A model generated the notes under the pieces. It did no database searches and was not told the DNA's origin. It was given only the letters and a program-made list of their open reading frames with translations. DNA of 64,000 nucleotides from assembly GCF_006974125.1 (NCBI RefSeq), contig NZ_CP037858.1, forward strand, positions 930,001 to 994,000, read 5' to 3'. How positions within the stretch are numbered: the first letter of the stretch is position 1; every line of letters begins with the position of its first letter. Source of the DNA: Stenotrophomonas maltophilia. Its GTDB lineage: Bacteria > Pseudomonadota > Gammaproteobacteria > Xanthomonadales > Xanthomonadaceae. Below are positions 54,097 through 63,313 of this stretch, piece after piece. The position numbers were made by a program, and so were the translations under genes.

Positions 54097-55609
54097 ATGC
54101 CCGCCCCGGGTGATATCTACACTGTCCACAACGCACGCCTGCAGGCGTTCGTCGCCTACCAGCTGACCCATCAGGACGATCGCGAAGGCGGCTTCGCCAT
54201 CCTGACCCTGGACTGGACCGGCACCACCCTGCCCGACCCGGCCGCCGTGGCGGCGATGCAGCCCGCGCGCTTCGACTACCTGCACCAGGACAACGCCCTG
54301 GACCATCTGTGGGTGGGCAGGCGCGTGCCGCGCGATTTCCAGCATATGGGCTGGCGCGCGCCGCTGGTCGGCAGCGCACCCGACAGCTACGGCACCTGGC
54401 CGGACGGCTCGGAAGTGGAACGGCAACGCCATTGGAATGCGCAGGACGCGGCGGCCGTGCAGGCCTTCAAGACCGCCGCGCGCGCGCCCGAAAACCACAC
54501 GGTGCTGCCGGAACGCGGCCAGTACCCGGTACGCCGCAGTGCCACGCGGCTGGATGGCCAGGCCATGAACCTGGCGCCTTCGCTGGCCCTGTTTGATGCC
54601 CTGCCCCTGCTCACCCGGCTGGATATCGCCGAACCGGTGCCCGACCTGCTGCCGTGGCTGCGCACGCGGCCGCTGATCCATTCCCTGGAGATCAGCGGCC
54701 AGTACGCACCCGCGCTGGACCTGCGCGGTACCGGGCTGCTGCAACTGGTCATTGATGTCACCGGCCTGCGCAGCCTGCACCTCAATGCCAGTCTGTCCCG
54801 GCTCACCCTGCAGGGTTCGATCAGCCCCGACCTGGTCATCCACGGCGAGGACGACGGACGCTGGCTGACCGTGATCAGCAGCGACGCCGGCCTGCCGTGG
54901 TCCGGTCTGCCGCAGCTGGGCGAACTACAGTTGCGCGAGGTGCGCGAGGTGGATGCCAGCCGCATCGCCGCGCGTTTCCCGCAGCTGCGGGCGCTGCGAA
55001 TCGCCGGCGCCCCCCTGCGTGCTGCAGGGCCTGCAGCACCTGGGCGATCTACGGCAGCTGCATACGCTCAGCGCCAGCGATGTATTTCCAGCGGAGGACG
55101 CCGTGTTTCCCGCACCGGAGTGCTGGCCCAGCCTCTGCCGGCTGTGGCTGCACAGCCTGCCGGCCGCGCTCGGCACTGCCATCCGCAAGGCGTACAAGGG
55201 CGAGGTGGCGAAAGGCCTGGATCTGGACGTAGGACAACTGCGCAAGCCCGAATGGCTGGCCGCCAACCTCGACAATCCCTTCCGCGACTGGGAGGGCGGC
55301 ACGCATATCAGTACTGCGCAGGCGAAAAAGGCAGCCGCGCTGTATCGCAACGCCTGCACCGATGCCCTGAAGCTGGACACCGGCGGCGGCGATGCCGCGG
55401 AACTGACCGCAGCCCTGGCGCAGATCGGCCGCGCCTACACCGAGGGCTTCAACGCACTGGACCGCCGCAGCGGCTTCATCGAAACCGAGGAACGCGAGCA
55501 GATCTACACGGCGTGGATGGGCATCGTCGATGCAGTGGATGCGCGAAGTGAAATCGCGTTGGACCGCGAGGTACTGCGCGCTGCAATGAATGAGGCCAGG
55601 ACGTTCTGA
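54097..55609 (+). pseudogene. Leucine-rich-repeat protein gene, frameshifted at a C6 tract
   Basis: I do not recognise the family. The first frame (from ATG 54097) gives an N-terminal domain (DIYTVHNARLQAFVAYQL) and then leucine-rich repeats from about 165 (LPLLTRLDIAEPVPDLLPWL, LRSLHLNASLSRLTLQGSI, LPQLGELQLREV, FPQLRALRIAG). At a run of six Cs (55010-55015) the reading moves to the next frame, where repeats continue (LQHLGDLRQLHTLSASDVF) into a C-terminal helical domain ending at 55609. One C fewer restores a single protein of 503 residues. As it stands, frame one ends in nonsense sequence at 55551. It may be a phase-variable gene, a decayed gene, or a sequencing error. Confidence 0.75.
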
Positions 55610-55623
55610 GACGCCAGAGGGCG

Positions 55624-55696
55624 GTAGTGCCGGCCGCTGGCCGGCAACCGCATGAATTCTGCAGTGCCCGAGCTGCCGGCCAGCGGCCGGCACTAC
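55624..55696. repeat. Pair of SMAG palindromes in inverted orientation
   Basis: A GTAG-headed CCGGCC-type palindrome at 55624 faces its mirror copy ending at 55696. It separates two convergent genes. Confidence 0.92.
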
Positions 55697-55708
55697 CAGG
55701 CAGTTGAA

Positions 55709-56413
55709 TCAACCGCGGGCGGCCCACCACACGCGCAGCAAGGTGCGCACCGGTGTCGCTTCAATCGGCTTGCCTGCAGCCTGCGCGGCCACGCGGGCGC
55801 GGGCCAGGCTGGACCAGATACGGCGCGGGCGCGGACCGGATACGCGGCTGCCCCACCCCTTCAACAGGTACTGCGCCCAGCGCTGCGCGGCCGTGCTGGA
55901 ATCCTCATCCAACAGGCTGCGCGGCACACCGGCCACGCCGGCATCCTGCAGGCGCTGGGCCAGGGTCTGCAGCTGCACCGCGCGACCGGCGCCGGTGCGC
56001 GGCCTGTCGTTGAACAGCGCCGCTTCCACCGTGGCAACCGCGTCGGCGTAGTTGGCCAACGCGCGCTCGGCGCTGGCCGCATCCAGTGCGACGGTGCGCG
56101 CTTCAACCAGATCCGGCAGCGCCTCGGCCAGCTGCGCCCACGGCGCACGCACTGGCTCCAGCAGGCGGCCCAACGGGTGACGCGACCGGTGCGCAGCCCA
56201 GCTGCGCAGCTCCTCGCCCCACCAGGCCAGCTTGGCATCGGCTGGCATCGGGTCGCCACTGGTGTTGAGCATGTCGTCGAATTCCTGCAGCAGCGCGAAC
56301 CACGCCACTGCAAGCTCGCGTTGCGATTCGGCCACGAACGGGGCGGCCACCGACCATTCCGGCCAGCGGCTGCGCCACTTGTCGAGGAAACTGTCCAGCG
56401 CGGTACTGCTCAC
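55709..56413 (-). CDS. Squalene/phytoene synthase-like protein
   Basis: The 234 residues resemble the N-terminal two thirds of trans-isoprenyl diphosphate synthases of the squalene/phytoene type: FALLQEFDDMLN with an Asp pair, and KLAWWGEELRSW. The second Asp-rich motif of true synthases is not obvious, and the protein is shorter than active enzymes (about 280-340), so activity is doubtful. GTG 56413 has AAGGA 8 bases upstream; longer frames lack one. It follows the HAD phosphatase by 11 bases. Confidence 0.72.
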   Translation of the reverse strand: MSSTALDSFLDKWRSRWPEWSVAAPFVAESQRELAVAWFALLQEFDDMLNTSGDPMPADAKLAWWGEELRSWAAHRSRHPLGRLLEPVRAPWAQLAEALPDLVEARTVALDAASAERALANYADAVATVEAALFNDRPRTGAGRAVQLQTLAQRLQDAGVAGVPRSLLDEDSSTAAQRWAQYLLKGWGSRVSGPRPRRIWSSLARARVAAQAAGKPIEATPVRTLLRVWWAARG

Positions 56414-56424
56414 TACGTCATTCC

Positions 56425-57120
56425 TTACGGCTGGGCCGGGGTTGCCGGCCGGGTCGGCCAGAGGCTGGCCAGTTGCAGAAGTTCGGCGTTCTCGACCAGC
56501 ACGTCGGCCTGCCACGCCAGCGGGTCGTCACTGTGCAGGCGGTAACCCCACAGCGCCGCGACCGACGGCATGGCCGCAGCCCGCGCAGCAATGATGTCGC
56601 GCTCGTCGTCGCCCACGTACACGCAGTCTTCGGCGGCAACGGCAATCGCCTGCGCGGCGTGCAGCAGGGGCAGCGGATGCGGCTTGCGCTCGGCAAGGCT
56701 GTCACCGCCCACCAGTACCGCACAGCGCTGCTGCCAGCCATGCTGCGGCAGGATCAGGCGCGCCAGGTACTCGGGCTTGTTGGTGACGATGCCCCACACG
56801 GTACCGGCGTCATCCAGTGCAGCAAGCATGTCTGCAACGCCATCGAACAGTACCGCGTGCTGGCCGATCAACGCCTCGTAGCGCTGCAGGAACTCCGGAA
56901 TCAGCGCATCACGCGCCGCCGTGTCCAGTTCGGGGAAGGCTGCCGAGACCATCGCACGCGAGCCCTTCGACACCACCGGGCGCAACAACGCCGGATCGAT
57001 CGGTGCACGACCACGCTCGGCCAGCATCGCATCGCAGGTGGCGACGAAGTCCGGCGCACTGTCCAGCAGCGTGCCGTCCAGGTCGAACAGCACCGCACGC
57101 GGGAAACCGGTGGAGGTCAT
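56425..57120 (-). CDS. HAD-family phosphatase, Gph or MupP type
   Basis: The 231-residue HAD hydrolase has motif [15 protein letters not shown], motif II IVTNK, the Lys motif [10 protein letters not shown] and motif [11 protein letters not shown]. It is similar to phosphoglycolate phosphatase, but its position next to ubiG matches the Pseudomonas locus where the enzyme is MupP, N-acetylmuramic acid-6-phosphate phosphatase of cell-wall recycling. I favour MupP on synteny; sequence alone does not decide. ATG 57120 overlaps the ubiG stop. Confidence 0.9.
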   Translation of the reverse strand: MTSTGFPRAVLFDLDGTLLDSAPDFVATCDAMLAERGRAPIDPALLRPVVSKGSRAMVSAAFPELDTAARDALIPEFLQRYEALIGQHAVLFDGVADMLAALDDAGTVWGIVTNKPEYLARLILPQHGWQQRCAVLVGGDSLAERKPHPLPLLHAAQAIAVAAEDCVYVGDDERDIIAARAAAMPSVAALWGYRLHSDDPLAWQADVLVENAELLQLASLWPTRPATPAQP

Positions 57121-57833
57121 GCCGGCTTGACCGCGTAGGCGAGGTAGTTGATGTCGGTGCGGCTGCTCAGGCGGGCGTGGTTGCGCCACGGCTCGTAGGC
57201 CATGCCGCTGACATCCACCAGCTGCATGTCGGCCTCGCGCAGCCAGCGCGCCAGCTCGGCCGGCTTGATGAATTCCTGGTAGTGATGGGTGCCCTTGGGC
57301 AGCAGCCGCGCCACGTACTCGGCGCCGACAATCGCCACCGCGAAGGCGGCAGCGGTGCGGTTGATGGTCGACAGGAACAGGTGACCGCCCGGCTTCAGCA
57401 GGCGCTTGCAGGCCTCGATGATCGCGCCCGGATCCGGCACGTGCTCGAGCATTTCCATGCAGGTGACCACATCGAAACTGCCCGGCTGCTCGGCAGCCAG
57501 GTCCTCTGCAGCCTGGACGCGATATTCGACCTTGGCACCGCTTTCCAGCGCGTGCAGGCGTGCGACCTTGACCAGTTCCGGGGCCAGGTCGATGGCGGTG
57601 ACGTCGGCACCGGACTGCGCCAGCGCCTCGCTCAGCAGGCCGCCACCGCAGCCGATATCCAGCACGCGCGCACCGCGCAGCGGCACGCGGTCAGCCACGT
57701 ACTTCAGCCGCACCGGGTTCAGCGCATGCAGCGGCTTCTGTGGGCCGTCAGCGTCCCACCAGCGGTTGGCCAACGCGGCGAACTTGTCCAGCTCGGCCTG
57801 ATCGAAATTGGAGGATGCGTGGGGGGCAGTCAT
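57117..57833 (-). CDS. ubiG: Ubiquinone biosynthesis O-methyltransferase UbiG
   Basis: UbiG carries out both O-methylations in ubiquinone synthesis using S-adenosylmethionine. The 238-residue protein has the SAM motif [13 protein letters not shown], the family signature [12 protein letters not shown], and [26 protein letters not shown] at the N-terminus. ATG 57833 gives the usual length; the ORF opens 144 codons upstream, antisense-free but unrelated to the family. Confidence 0.95.
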   Translation of the reverse strand: MTAPHASSNFDQAELDKFAALANRWWDADGPQKPLHALNPVRLKYVADRVPLRGARVLDIGCGGGLLSEALAQSGADVTAIDLAPELVKVARLHALESGAKVEYRVQAAEDLAAEQPGSFDVVTCMEMLEHVPDPGAIIEACKRLLKPGGHLFLSTINRTAAAFAVAIVGAEYVARLLPKGTHHYQEFIKPAELARWLREADMQLVDVSGMAYEPWRNHARLSSRTDINYLAYAVKPA

Positions 57834-57858
57834 GGGGAAGTCCTTGCAGCGCCGGGGT

Positions 57859-59202
57859 TCAGGCGCGGATATGACGGATACGCTCGCGCCACTGGCGCGC
57901 GTTGGCGATGATGCCCGGCAGGTCCATGCCGACCAGCTCGCGCTGCACCAGCTTCGGCTTGCCGGCGATCCAGACGTCGCTGACCTGCTGGCGGCCGGTG
58001 GCGTACACCAGCTGTGACAGCACGTTGTGCAGCGGCTGGGTTTCCAGCGCCGACAGGTCAACGCAGACCAGGTCGGCCTGCTTGCCGACTTCGATCGAAC
58101 CGATGCGCTCGCCGAAGCCCAGTGCGCGGGCGCCGCCCAGGGTGGAGGCGCGCAGCGTGGTGGCCGCGTCCAGCGCGGTGGCATCGTCGGCCACGGCCTT
58201 GGCCAGGATCGCCGCGGTGCGGTTCTCGCTGAACATGTCCAGGTCGTTGTTGCTGGCGCAGCCATCGGTGCCGATCGCCAGGTTCACGCCGGCACGCTGC
58301 AGGGCGCAGGCCGGGCAGAAACCGGAGGCCAGCTTCAGGTTCGATTCCGGGCAATGCACCACGCTGACGCCGCGTTCGGCGCACAGGTGGATTTCCGCGT
58401 CGGTCAGCTGGGTCATGTGCACCGCGATCAGGCGGTCGTTGACCAGGCCGAGCCGATCCAGCCGCGCCAGTGGGCGCTGGCCGTGCAGCTTGATCGAATC
58501 GGTGATTTCCTGCGCGGTCTCGTGGGTGTGCAGGTGGACCTGCATGTCGAGCTGGTCGGACAACATCCGCACCCGCTCGAAGTTGGCATCGTTGACCGTA
58601 TATGGCGCGTGCGGCGCGAACGCAGTACCGATCAGCGGGTCGGTTCGCCACTGGTCATGCAGTTCACCGGCCTTGGCGAAGTACTCGTCGTCGGTCTTGG
58701 CCCAGGCGGTGGGGAAATCGATGATGACCGCGCCGACCAGCGCGCGGAAACCGTGCTTTTTGTAGACCGCAGCCTGCACGTCGCCGAAGAAGTAGTTCTC
58801 GTTGGCGCAGGTGGTGCCGCCGCGCAGCATCTCGGCGATGGCCAGGGTGGTGCCGTCGGCGACGAATTCGGGGCCGATCACCGCCGCTTCCACCGGCCAG
58901 ATGTGCTGCTGCAGCCAGGTCATCAGCGGCAGGTCGTCGGCGACGCCGCGCAGCAGGGTCATCGGATTGTGCGTGTGCGCGTTGACCAGGCCCGGCATCA
59001 GCGCCGCCTCGGGCCGGCTGACCACCTGCGCGGCGCGGAAGCGCGCACGCGCCTCGGCACGCGGCAGGATGGCAACGATCTCGCTGCCACGCACGGCAAC
59101 GGCATGGTCTTCCAGCACCACCGCATGCGGCTCGATCGGAACGACATAACCGGCTTCGATGAGCAGGTCGCAGGCTTCGGGGAGGTGCGGGCTATCGCTC
59201 AT
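57859..59202 (-). CDS. mtaD: 5-methylthioadenosine/S-adenosylhomocysteine deaminase
   Basis: This amidohydrolase deaminates MTA or SAH to the inosine forms. The 447 residues show the zinc motifs NAHTHNP (HxH), HLHTHE and [15 protein letters not shown]. Pseudomonas aeruginosa has the same order (MTA deaminase, ubiG, phosphatase), which supports the call. UbiG releases SAH, so cotranscription makes sense: the deaminase helps remove it. It begins the four-gene minus-strand cluster. Confidence 0.92.
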   Translation of the reverse strand: MSDSPHLPEACDLLIEAGYVVPIEPHAVVLEDHAVAVRGSEIVAILPRAEARARFRAAQVVSRPEAALMPGLVNAHTHNPMTLLRGVADDLPLMTWLQQHIWPVEAAVIGPEFVADGTTLAIAEMLRGGTTCANENYFFGDVQAAVYKKHGFRALVGAVIIDFPTAWAKTDDEYFAKAGELHDQWRTDPLIGTAFAPHAPYTVNDANFERVRMLSDQLDMQVHLHTHETAQEITDSIKLHGQRPLARLDRLGLVNDRLIAVHMTQLTDAEIHLCAERGVSVVHCPESNLKLASGFCPACALQRAGVNLAIGTDGCASNNDLDMFSENRTAAILAKAVADDATALDAATTLRASTLGGARALGFGERIGSIEVGKQADLVCVDLSALETQPLHNVLSQLVYATGRQQVSDVWIAGKPKLVQRELVGMDLPGIIANARQWRERIRHIRA

Positions 59203-59359
59203 GCTGGCTCACTGGCTGGGGGGCGGCGAGATACTTCTGGGGGACACGCCCCTGAGTCAGGGGCTGCCGCGAAGCGGCGGGGTCTGGAGACTCGTGAAGC
59301 GGGACCCATGATCTGCCGAAGCAGATCATGGGAGCGCCAGCGCGAATGCGATGGCGCGT

Positions 59360-59382
59360 ATCCGAGCATGGCTCGGCTCTAC
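59360..59382 (-). repeat. SMAG palindrome downstream of efp
   Basis: On the minus strand it reads GTAGAGCCGAGCCATGCTCG. It lies between the efp stop and the deaminase start. Next to it (59385-59411), AAGGTTGGCC and a bulged partner may end the efp transcript. Confidence 0.82.
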
Positions 59383-59408
59383 AGTAAGGTTGGCCTATGG
59401 CCGGAACC

Positions 59409-59975
59409 TTACTTGACGCGTGCGGAGTACTCGCCCGAACGGGTATCAACCTTGATGATTTCATCCTGGTTGACGAACAGCGGCACGCGGACCACGGCGC
59501 CGGTTTCCAGGGTGGCCGGCTTGCCGCCACCACCCGAGGTGTCGCCACGGACGCCCGGATCGGTTTCGGTGATCTTCAGCTCGACGAAGTTCGGCGGCTG
59601 CACGAAGATCGGCTCACCGTTCCACAGGGTGACCACGCAGGACTCTTCGCCCTTCAGCCACTTCTCGGCGCCGCCCATGCCGGCCTTGGTGGCCTGGACC
59701 TGCTCGAAGGATTCCGGGTCCATGAAGTGCCAGTACTCGCCATCGCTGTACATGAAGTTCATGTCGGTATCGACGACGTCGGCTGCATCCAGCGAGTCGG
59801 TCGACTTCATGGTCACTTCCTGGGTGCGGCCGTCCTTGATCAGGCGGTACTTCACGCGGGTGAAGGCCTGGCCCTTGCCCGGCTTGACGTATTCGGTGTC
59901 GATGATGACGGCCGGTTGGTTGTTGACCAGGATCTTCATCCCGTTCTTGACGTCGTTCATGCCGTAGCTGGCCAT
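59409..59975 (-). CDS. efp: Translation elongation factor P
   Basis: EF-P relieves ribosome stalling at polyproline. The 188 residues have three OB-like domains; Lys34 sits in KPGKGQAF, the site that EpmA/EpmB lysylate. AGGAG lies upstream of ATG 59975. The modifier gene epmB is divergent next door. The final AAVK-type tail is normal. Confidence 0.97.
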   Translation of the reverse strand: MASYGMNDVKNGMKILVNNQPAVIIDTEYVKPGKGQAFTRVKYRLIKDGRTQEVTMKSTDSLDAADVVDTDMNFMYSDGEYWHFMDPESFEQVQATKAGMGGAEKWLKGEESCVVTLWNGEPIFVQPPNFVELKITETDPGVRGDTSGGGGKPATLETGAVVRVPLFVNQDEIIKVDTRSGEYSARVK

Positions 59976-60032
59976 GCGTAAACTCCTGAGTGGCAAAAAC
60001 GCCGCGGGTGCGGCGAGCCGTTAGAATGGAAA

Positions 60033-60053
60033 GCCCACCGGATGCCGGTGGGC
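60033..60053. other. 9-bp hairpin in the efp/epmB divergent region
   Basis: GCCCACCGG and CCGGTGGGC form a perfect stem with a 3-base loop, followed on the plus strand by GACTGTTTTT. TAGAAT at 60022-60027 precedes it. If that is the epmB -10 box, the hairpin would sit in the epmB leader like an attenuator. Confidence 0.5.
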
Positions 60054-60071
60054 GACTGTTTTTCTGCCCCC

Positions 60072-61112
60072 ATGATAACCGCAGGCCCCCTCTCCATGCA
60101 GCTTTCCGCCTTCCCCCGGCCCCAGTCGCCAGGCGCGCCCGCGCGCTGGCAGCAGCTCTGGCGCCAGGCACTGCGCGACCCGCAGGCCCTGCTGGCCCGG
60201 CTGCAGCTGGACCCGGCTGCGCTGGGCGTCTCGGACGCGGCCATGGCCCAGTTCGCGCTGCGCGTGCCGGAGGGGTTCGTGGCCCGCATGCGCAAGGGCG
60301 ATCCGGCCGATCCGCTGCTGCGGCAGGTGCTGCCGATCGACGAGGAAATGCGTCCCGCGCCCGGGTTCAGCTTCGATGCGGTGGGCGATGGCGCGGCCAA
60401 GAAGGCCACCGGCGTCATCCAGAAGTACCGAGGCCGCGCCCTGCTGGTCGCCACCGGCAGCTGCGCGATCAACTGCCGCTACTGCTTCCGCCGCCACTTC
60501 GACTATGGCGCGGAAAACGCCGCCAAGGGCGGCTGGCAAGAGGCCGTAGCCGCCATCGCGGCCGATCCGGACATCGACGAGGTGATCCTGTCCGGCGGCG
60601 ACCCGCTGTCGCTGGCCACGCACAAGCTGGTCGAGCTGACCGACGCCCTGCGCGCGATCCCGCATATCCGCCGCCTGCGCATCCATACCCGGCTGCCGAT
60701 CGTGCTGCCAGAGCGCGTGGACGATGAACTGGTCTCCTGGCTGGGCAGCCTGCCGTGGCCGCTGGCGATCGTGGTCCACGCCAACCATGCCAATGAATTC
60801 GACGCCAGCGTGGACGCGGCGATGGCCCGCCTGCGCGGCATCGGCGCCCAGCTGCTGAACCAGGCGGTGCTGCTGCGCGGGGTCAACGACAGCGTGCAGG
60901 CCCTGCAGAACCTGAGCGAGCGCAGTTTCGCCGCCGGCGTGCTGCCCTACTACCTGCACCAGCTGGACCGGGTCGAAGGCGTGGCCCACTTCGAGGTGGA
61001 CGACACCCGGGCCAAGGCACTGATTGCAGGCCTGACCGCGCAGCTGTCCGGCTATCTGATCCCGAAGCTGGTGCGCGAACTGCCCGGCGACCCGAGCAAG
61101 CGCCCGCTGTAA
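60072..61112 (+). CDS. epmB: EF-P beta-lysylation protein EpmB (lysine 2,3-aminomutase)
   Basis: EpmB converts (S)-alpha-lysine to (R)-beta-lysine, which EpmA attaches to EF-P. The 346-residue radical SAM protein has the cluster motif CAINCRYCFRRHF (CxxxCxxC) and the PLP-binding region near SGGDPLSL. ATG 60072 (MITAGPL) fits family N-termini; ATG 60096 is an alternative. No ribosome site precedes either. epmA is not in the window. Confidence 0.94.
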   Translation: MITAGPLSMQLSAFPRPQSPGAPARWQQLWRQALRDPQALLARLQLDPAALGVSDAAMAQFALRVPEGFVARMRKGDPADPLLRQVLPIDEEMRPAPGFSFDAVGDGAAKKATGVIQKYRGRALLVATGSCAINCRYCFRRHFDYGAENAAKGGWQEAVAAIAADPDIDEVILSGGDPLSLATHKLVELTDALRAIPHIRRLRIHTRLPIVLPERVDDELVSWLGSLPWPLAIVVHANHANEFDASVDAAMARLRGIGAQLLNQAVLLRGVNDSVQALQNLSERSFAAGVLPYYLHQLDRVEGVAHFEVDDTRAKALIAGLTAQLSGYLIPKLVRELPGDPSKRPL

Positions 61113-61116
61113 CAAG

Positions 61117-61178
61117 AAAGGGGACGGAGGGAATTAAGTCGCTTATGCATTTGCGACTTAATTCCCTCCGTCCCCTTT
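61117..61178. repeat. 26-bp inverted repeat (REP-like, copy 2)
   Basis: AAAGGGGACGGAGGGAATTA (from 61117) runs to 61142 and is matched by 61153-61178 across a 10-base loop. It shares the GGGGACGGAGGG(G/A)ATTAAGTCG core with 7209-7285. The single base that differs is changed on both arms, so pairing is kept. T tracts follow, so it probably terminates the convergent genes. Confidence 0.92.
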
Positions 61179-61186
61179 TTTTGGGG

Positions 61187-63313
61187 TCAGAGGCCCGATT
61201 CGATCATCCGCACCACTTCGGTGGCGGTGACCGGGTGACTCAGCCAGTAGCCCTGCCCCAGATCGCAGCCGCGCTGCGCCAGCAGTTCAAACTGCGCCTG
61301 CTGCTCGATGCCCTCGGCCACCACCGTGATGCCCAGCGCGTGGGCCATGGCGATGATCGCCGTGGTCAGCGCGAGGTCATCGGGATCACGCTGCATGTCG
61401 GCCACGAAACTCTTGTCGATCTTCACGCCGTCCACCGGCACCTGGCGCAGGTGGCTCAGGCCGGAGAAGCCGGTGCCGAAATCGTCCAGCCAGACCTTCA
61501 CGCCGGTGCGATGCAGCTTGTCCAGCAGCTGCGCGGCGACCATCTCGTCACCGATCACCGCGGTCTCGGTCAGCTCCAGGTGCAGGCGCGACGCTGGCAG
61601 CCCGGATTCATGCAGGCATTGCGCGACCAGCGCCGGCAGTTCACCGCCGCGCAGCTGCCGCGGTGACACATTGACCGATACGAACAGGTCGTCGCCTGCC
61701 ACGCCACGCGGCCATTGCGAGGCCTCCATGCAGGCCGCACGCAGCACCTTCGGGCCGATGATCTCGATCAACCCGCTCTGCTCGGCCACTTCGATGAACA
61801 CCGACGGCGGAATCGTGCCCAGGGTCGGATGCTGCCAGCGCAGCAGCACTTCGACGCCGACCATGCGACGGTCGCGCATGCGGAAGATCGGCTGGTAGGC
61901 CAGGCGCAGTTCCCCGCGCTCCCAGGCCCCGCGCAGCTCCTGCTCCATGTGCACACGACGCTCGACCGCATGGTCCATCGCCCGGCTGTAGTAGCGGTAG
62001 CAGTTCTTGCCCGCCATCTTCGCCTGGTACATGGCGATGTCGCCGTTCTTCAGCAGCGTCGTCGCGTCGGCCGCATCATCGGGGAACAAGGTCACGCCGA
62101 TCGAGGTACCGAGGAACAGCTCCCGGCCCTGCACCACCAGCGGCCTGCCCAGCTCACGCACCAGCACCTCGGCCAGCAGCCGCGCGTTGGCGGCCACGTC
62201 ACCGTCGCCGACCAGAATCACGAATTCATCGCCACCGAAGCGGGCCAGCAGGGCCTCGTCACCGCCCGCTTCCGCGACCGCGCGACCGATGCGCTGTGCG
62301 AACTGCAGCAACGCCTCGTCACCGGCCTCATGGCCAAGCGTGTCGTTGACCCGCTTGAAATCGTCGATGTCGGCGAACAGCAGTCCCAACCGATGATTGG
62401 CGGCACGCGCCGCCATCAGCCGATGGTCCAGCGCTTCGCGGAACGCCAGCCGGTTGGTCAGCCCGGTCAATGCATCGGTGTAGGCCATGTGCCGCACTTC
62501 GCGGTCATGGCGGGCGATCGCATCGCGCATGCGGGCGAAGCCGCGCACCAGCTCACCCACTTCATCGTCACGGGTGTTCTCGGCCAGCGGTGTCTGATAG
62601 TCCCCCGCCTCGATGCGACGCGCGGCCGCGGCCAGGTCGCGGATCGGCGCGACCAGCGTGCGCTGCACGTACAGGATCACCACCACGCCAATCACCACCA
62701 GCAACCCCAGCATCAGCAGCAACCATCCCAGGTGGCGGCTGCCGACCAGCTGCAGGCGCTCGCCAAGGGTGGCATTGGCCGCCTGTTCGCGTTGCTGCAC
62801 CTCGTCCAGCGCCATCCCGACGCGGACGCCGCCGATGCGCTGGTTGCCGACCATGATCGGCATCGTGTTGTCCAGCACCTTCGGCGATTCCTGCACCAGC
62901 AATGCCTGCGCCGCCGCAGCCTTGGGCGCCAGGGGATCGGCCATCGGCTGGCCGAATCCCGGGACCTCGACCGAGCCGTCGTGCACCAGCCGGCCACGCT
63001 CGTCGAACACCAGTACATAACGCACCACTGGCTGCCGCGCCGTGCTGCGCACCAGTACGCCGACCTGGTCCAGGTCGCGGTAATACAGCGGGTTGGCCAG
63101 CGCATCGGACAACTCGCGCGCCATCGCCTCGCCGCGGCTGCGCACGCTGCGGTCGAACAATTCATGGATGACGCCACCGCTGAGGGTGCGCACCTCGCTC
63201 TGCATCGCCGTCTGGCGCCCCAGCAGCACCGCCAGGATCGCGACCACCACGACCATCGCTCCGCCCATCGCCAGCAGGAACCGGGCCTGCATCCCCGAGC
63301 CGAGCCACTTCAT
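61187..63313 (-). CDS. Membrane GGDEF/EAL c-di-GMP enzyme
   Basis: The 708-residue protein has two membrane helices (about 8-30 and 195-217) enclosing a periplasmic sensor region, then HAMP (about 218-270), GGDEF (about 280-440) and EAL (about 455-700). The cyclase motif FGGDEF is intact. The EAL motif reads EVL (GVEVLLRW), a variant known in active phosphodiesterases; DDFGTG, the metal-binding TETAVIGD and AEGIEQ are present. Both activities are possible. ATG 63313 overlaps the stop of the binding-protein gene (ATGA), so the protein it senses with is probably that one. Confidence 0.93.
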   Translation of the reverse strand: MKWLGSGMQARFLLAMGGAMVVVVAILAVLLGRQTAMQSEVRTLSGGVIHELFDRSVRSRGEAMARELSDALANPLYYRDLDQVGVLVRSTARQPVVRYVLVFDERGRLVHDGSVEVPGFGQPMADPLAPKAAAAQALLVQESPKVLDNTMPIMVGNQRIGGVRVGMALDEVQQREQAANATLGERLQLVGSRHLGWLLLMLGLLVVIGVVVILYVQRTLVAPIRDLAAAARRIEAGDYQTPLAENTRDDEVGELVRGFARMRDAIARHDREVRHMAYTDALTGLTNRLAFREALDHRLMAARAANHRLGLLFADIDDFKRVNDTLGHEAGDEALLQFAQRIGRAVAEAGGDEALLARFGGDEFVILVGDGDVAANARLLAEVLVRELGRPLVVQGRELFLGTSIGVTLFPDDAADATTLLKNGDIAMYQAKMAGKNCYRYYSRAMDHAVERRVHMEQELRGAWERGELRLAYQPIFRMRDRRMVGVEVLLRWQHPTLGTIPPSVFIEVAEQSGLIEIIGPKVLRAACMEASQWPRGVAGDDLFVSVNVSPRQLRGGELPALVAQCLHESGLPASRLHLELTETAVIGDEMVAAQLLDKLHRTGVKVWLDDFGTGFSGLSHLRQVPVDGVKIDKSFVADMQRDPDDLALTTAIIAMAHALGITVVAEGIEQQAQFELLAQRGCDLGQGYWLSHPVTATEVVRMIESGL

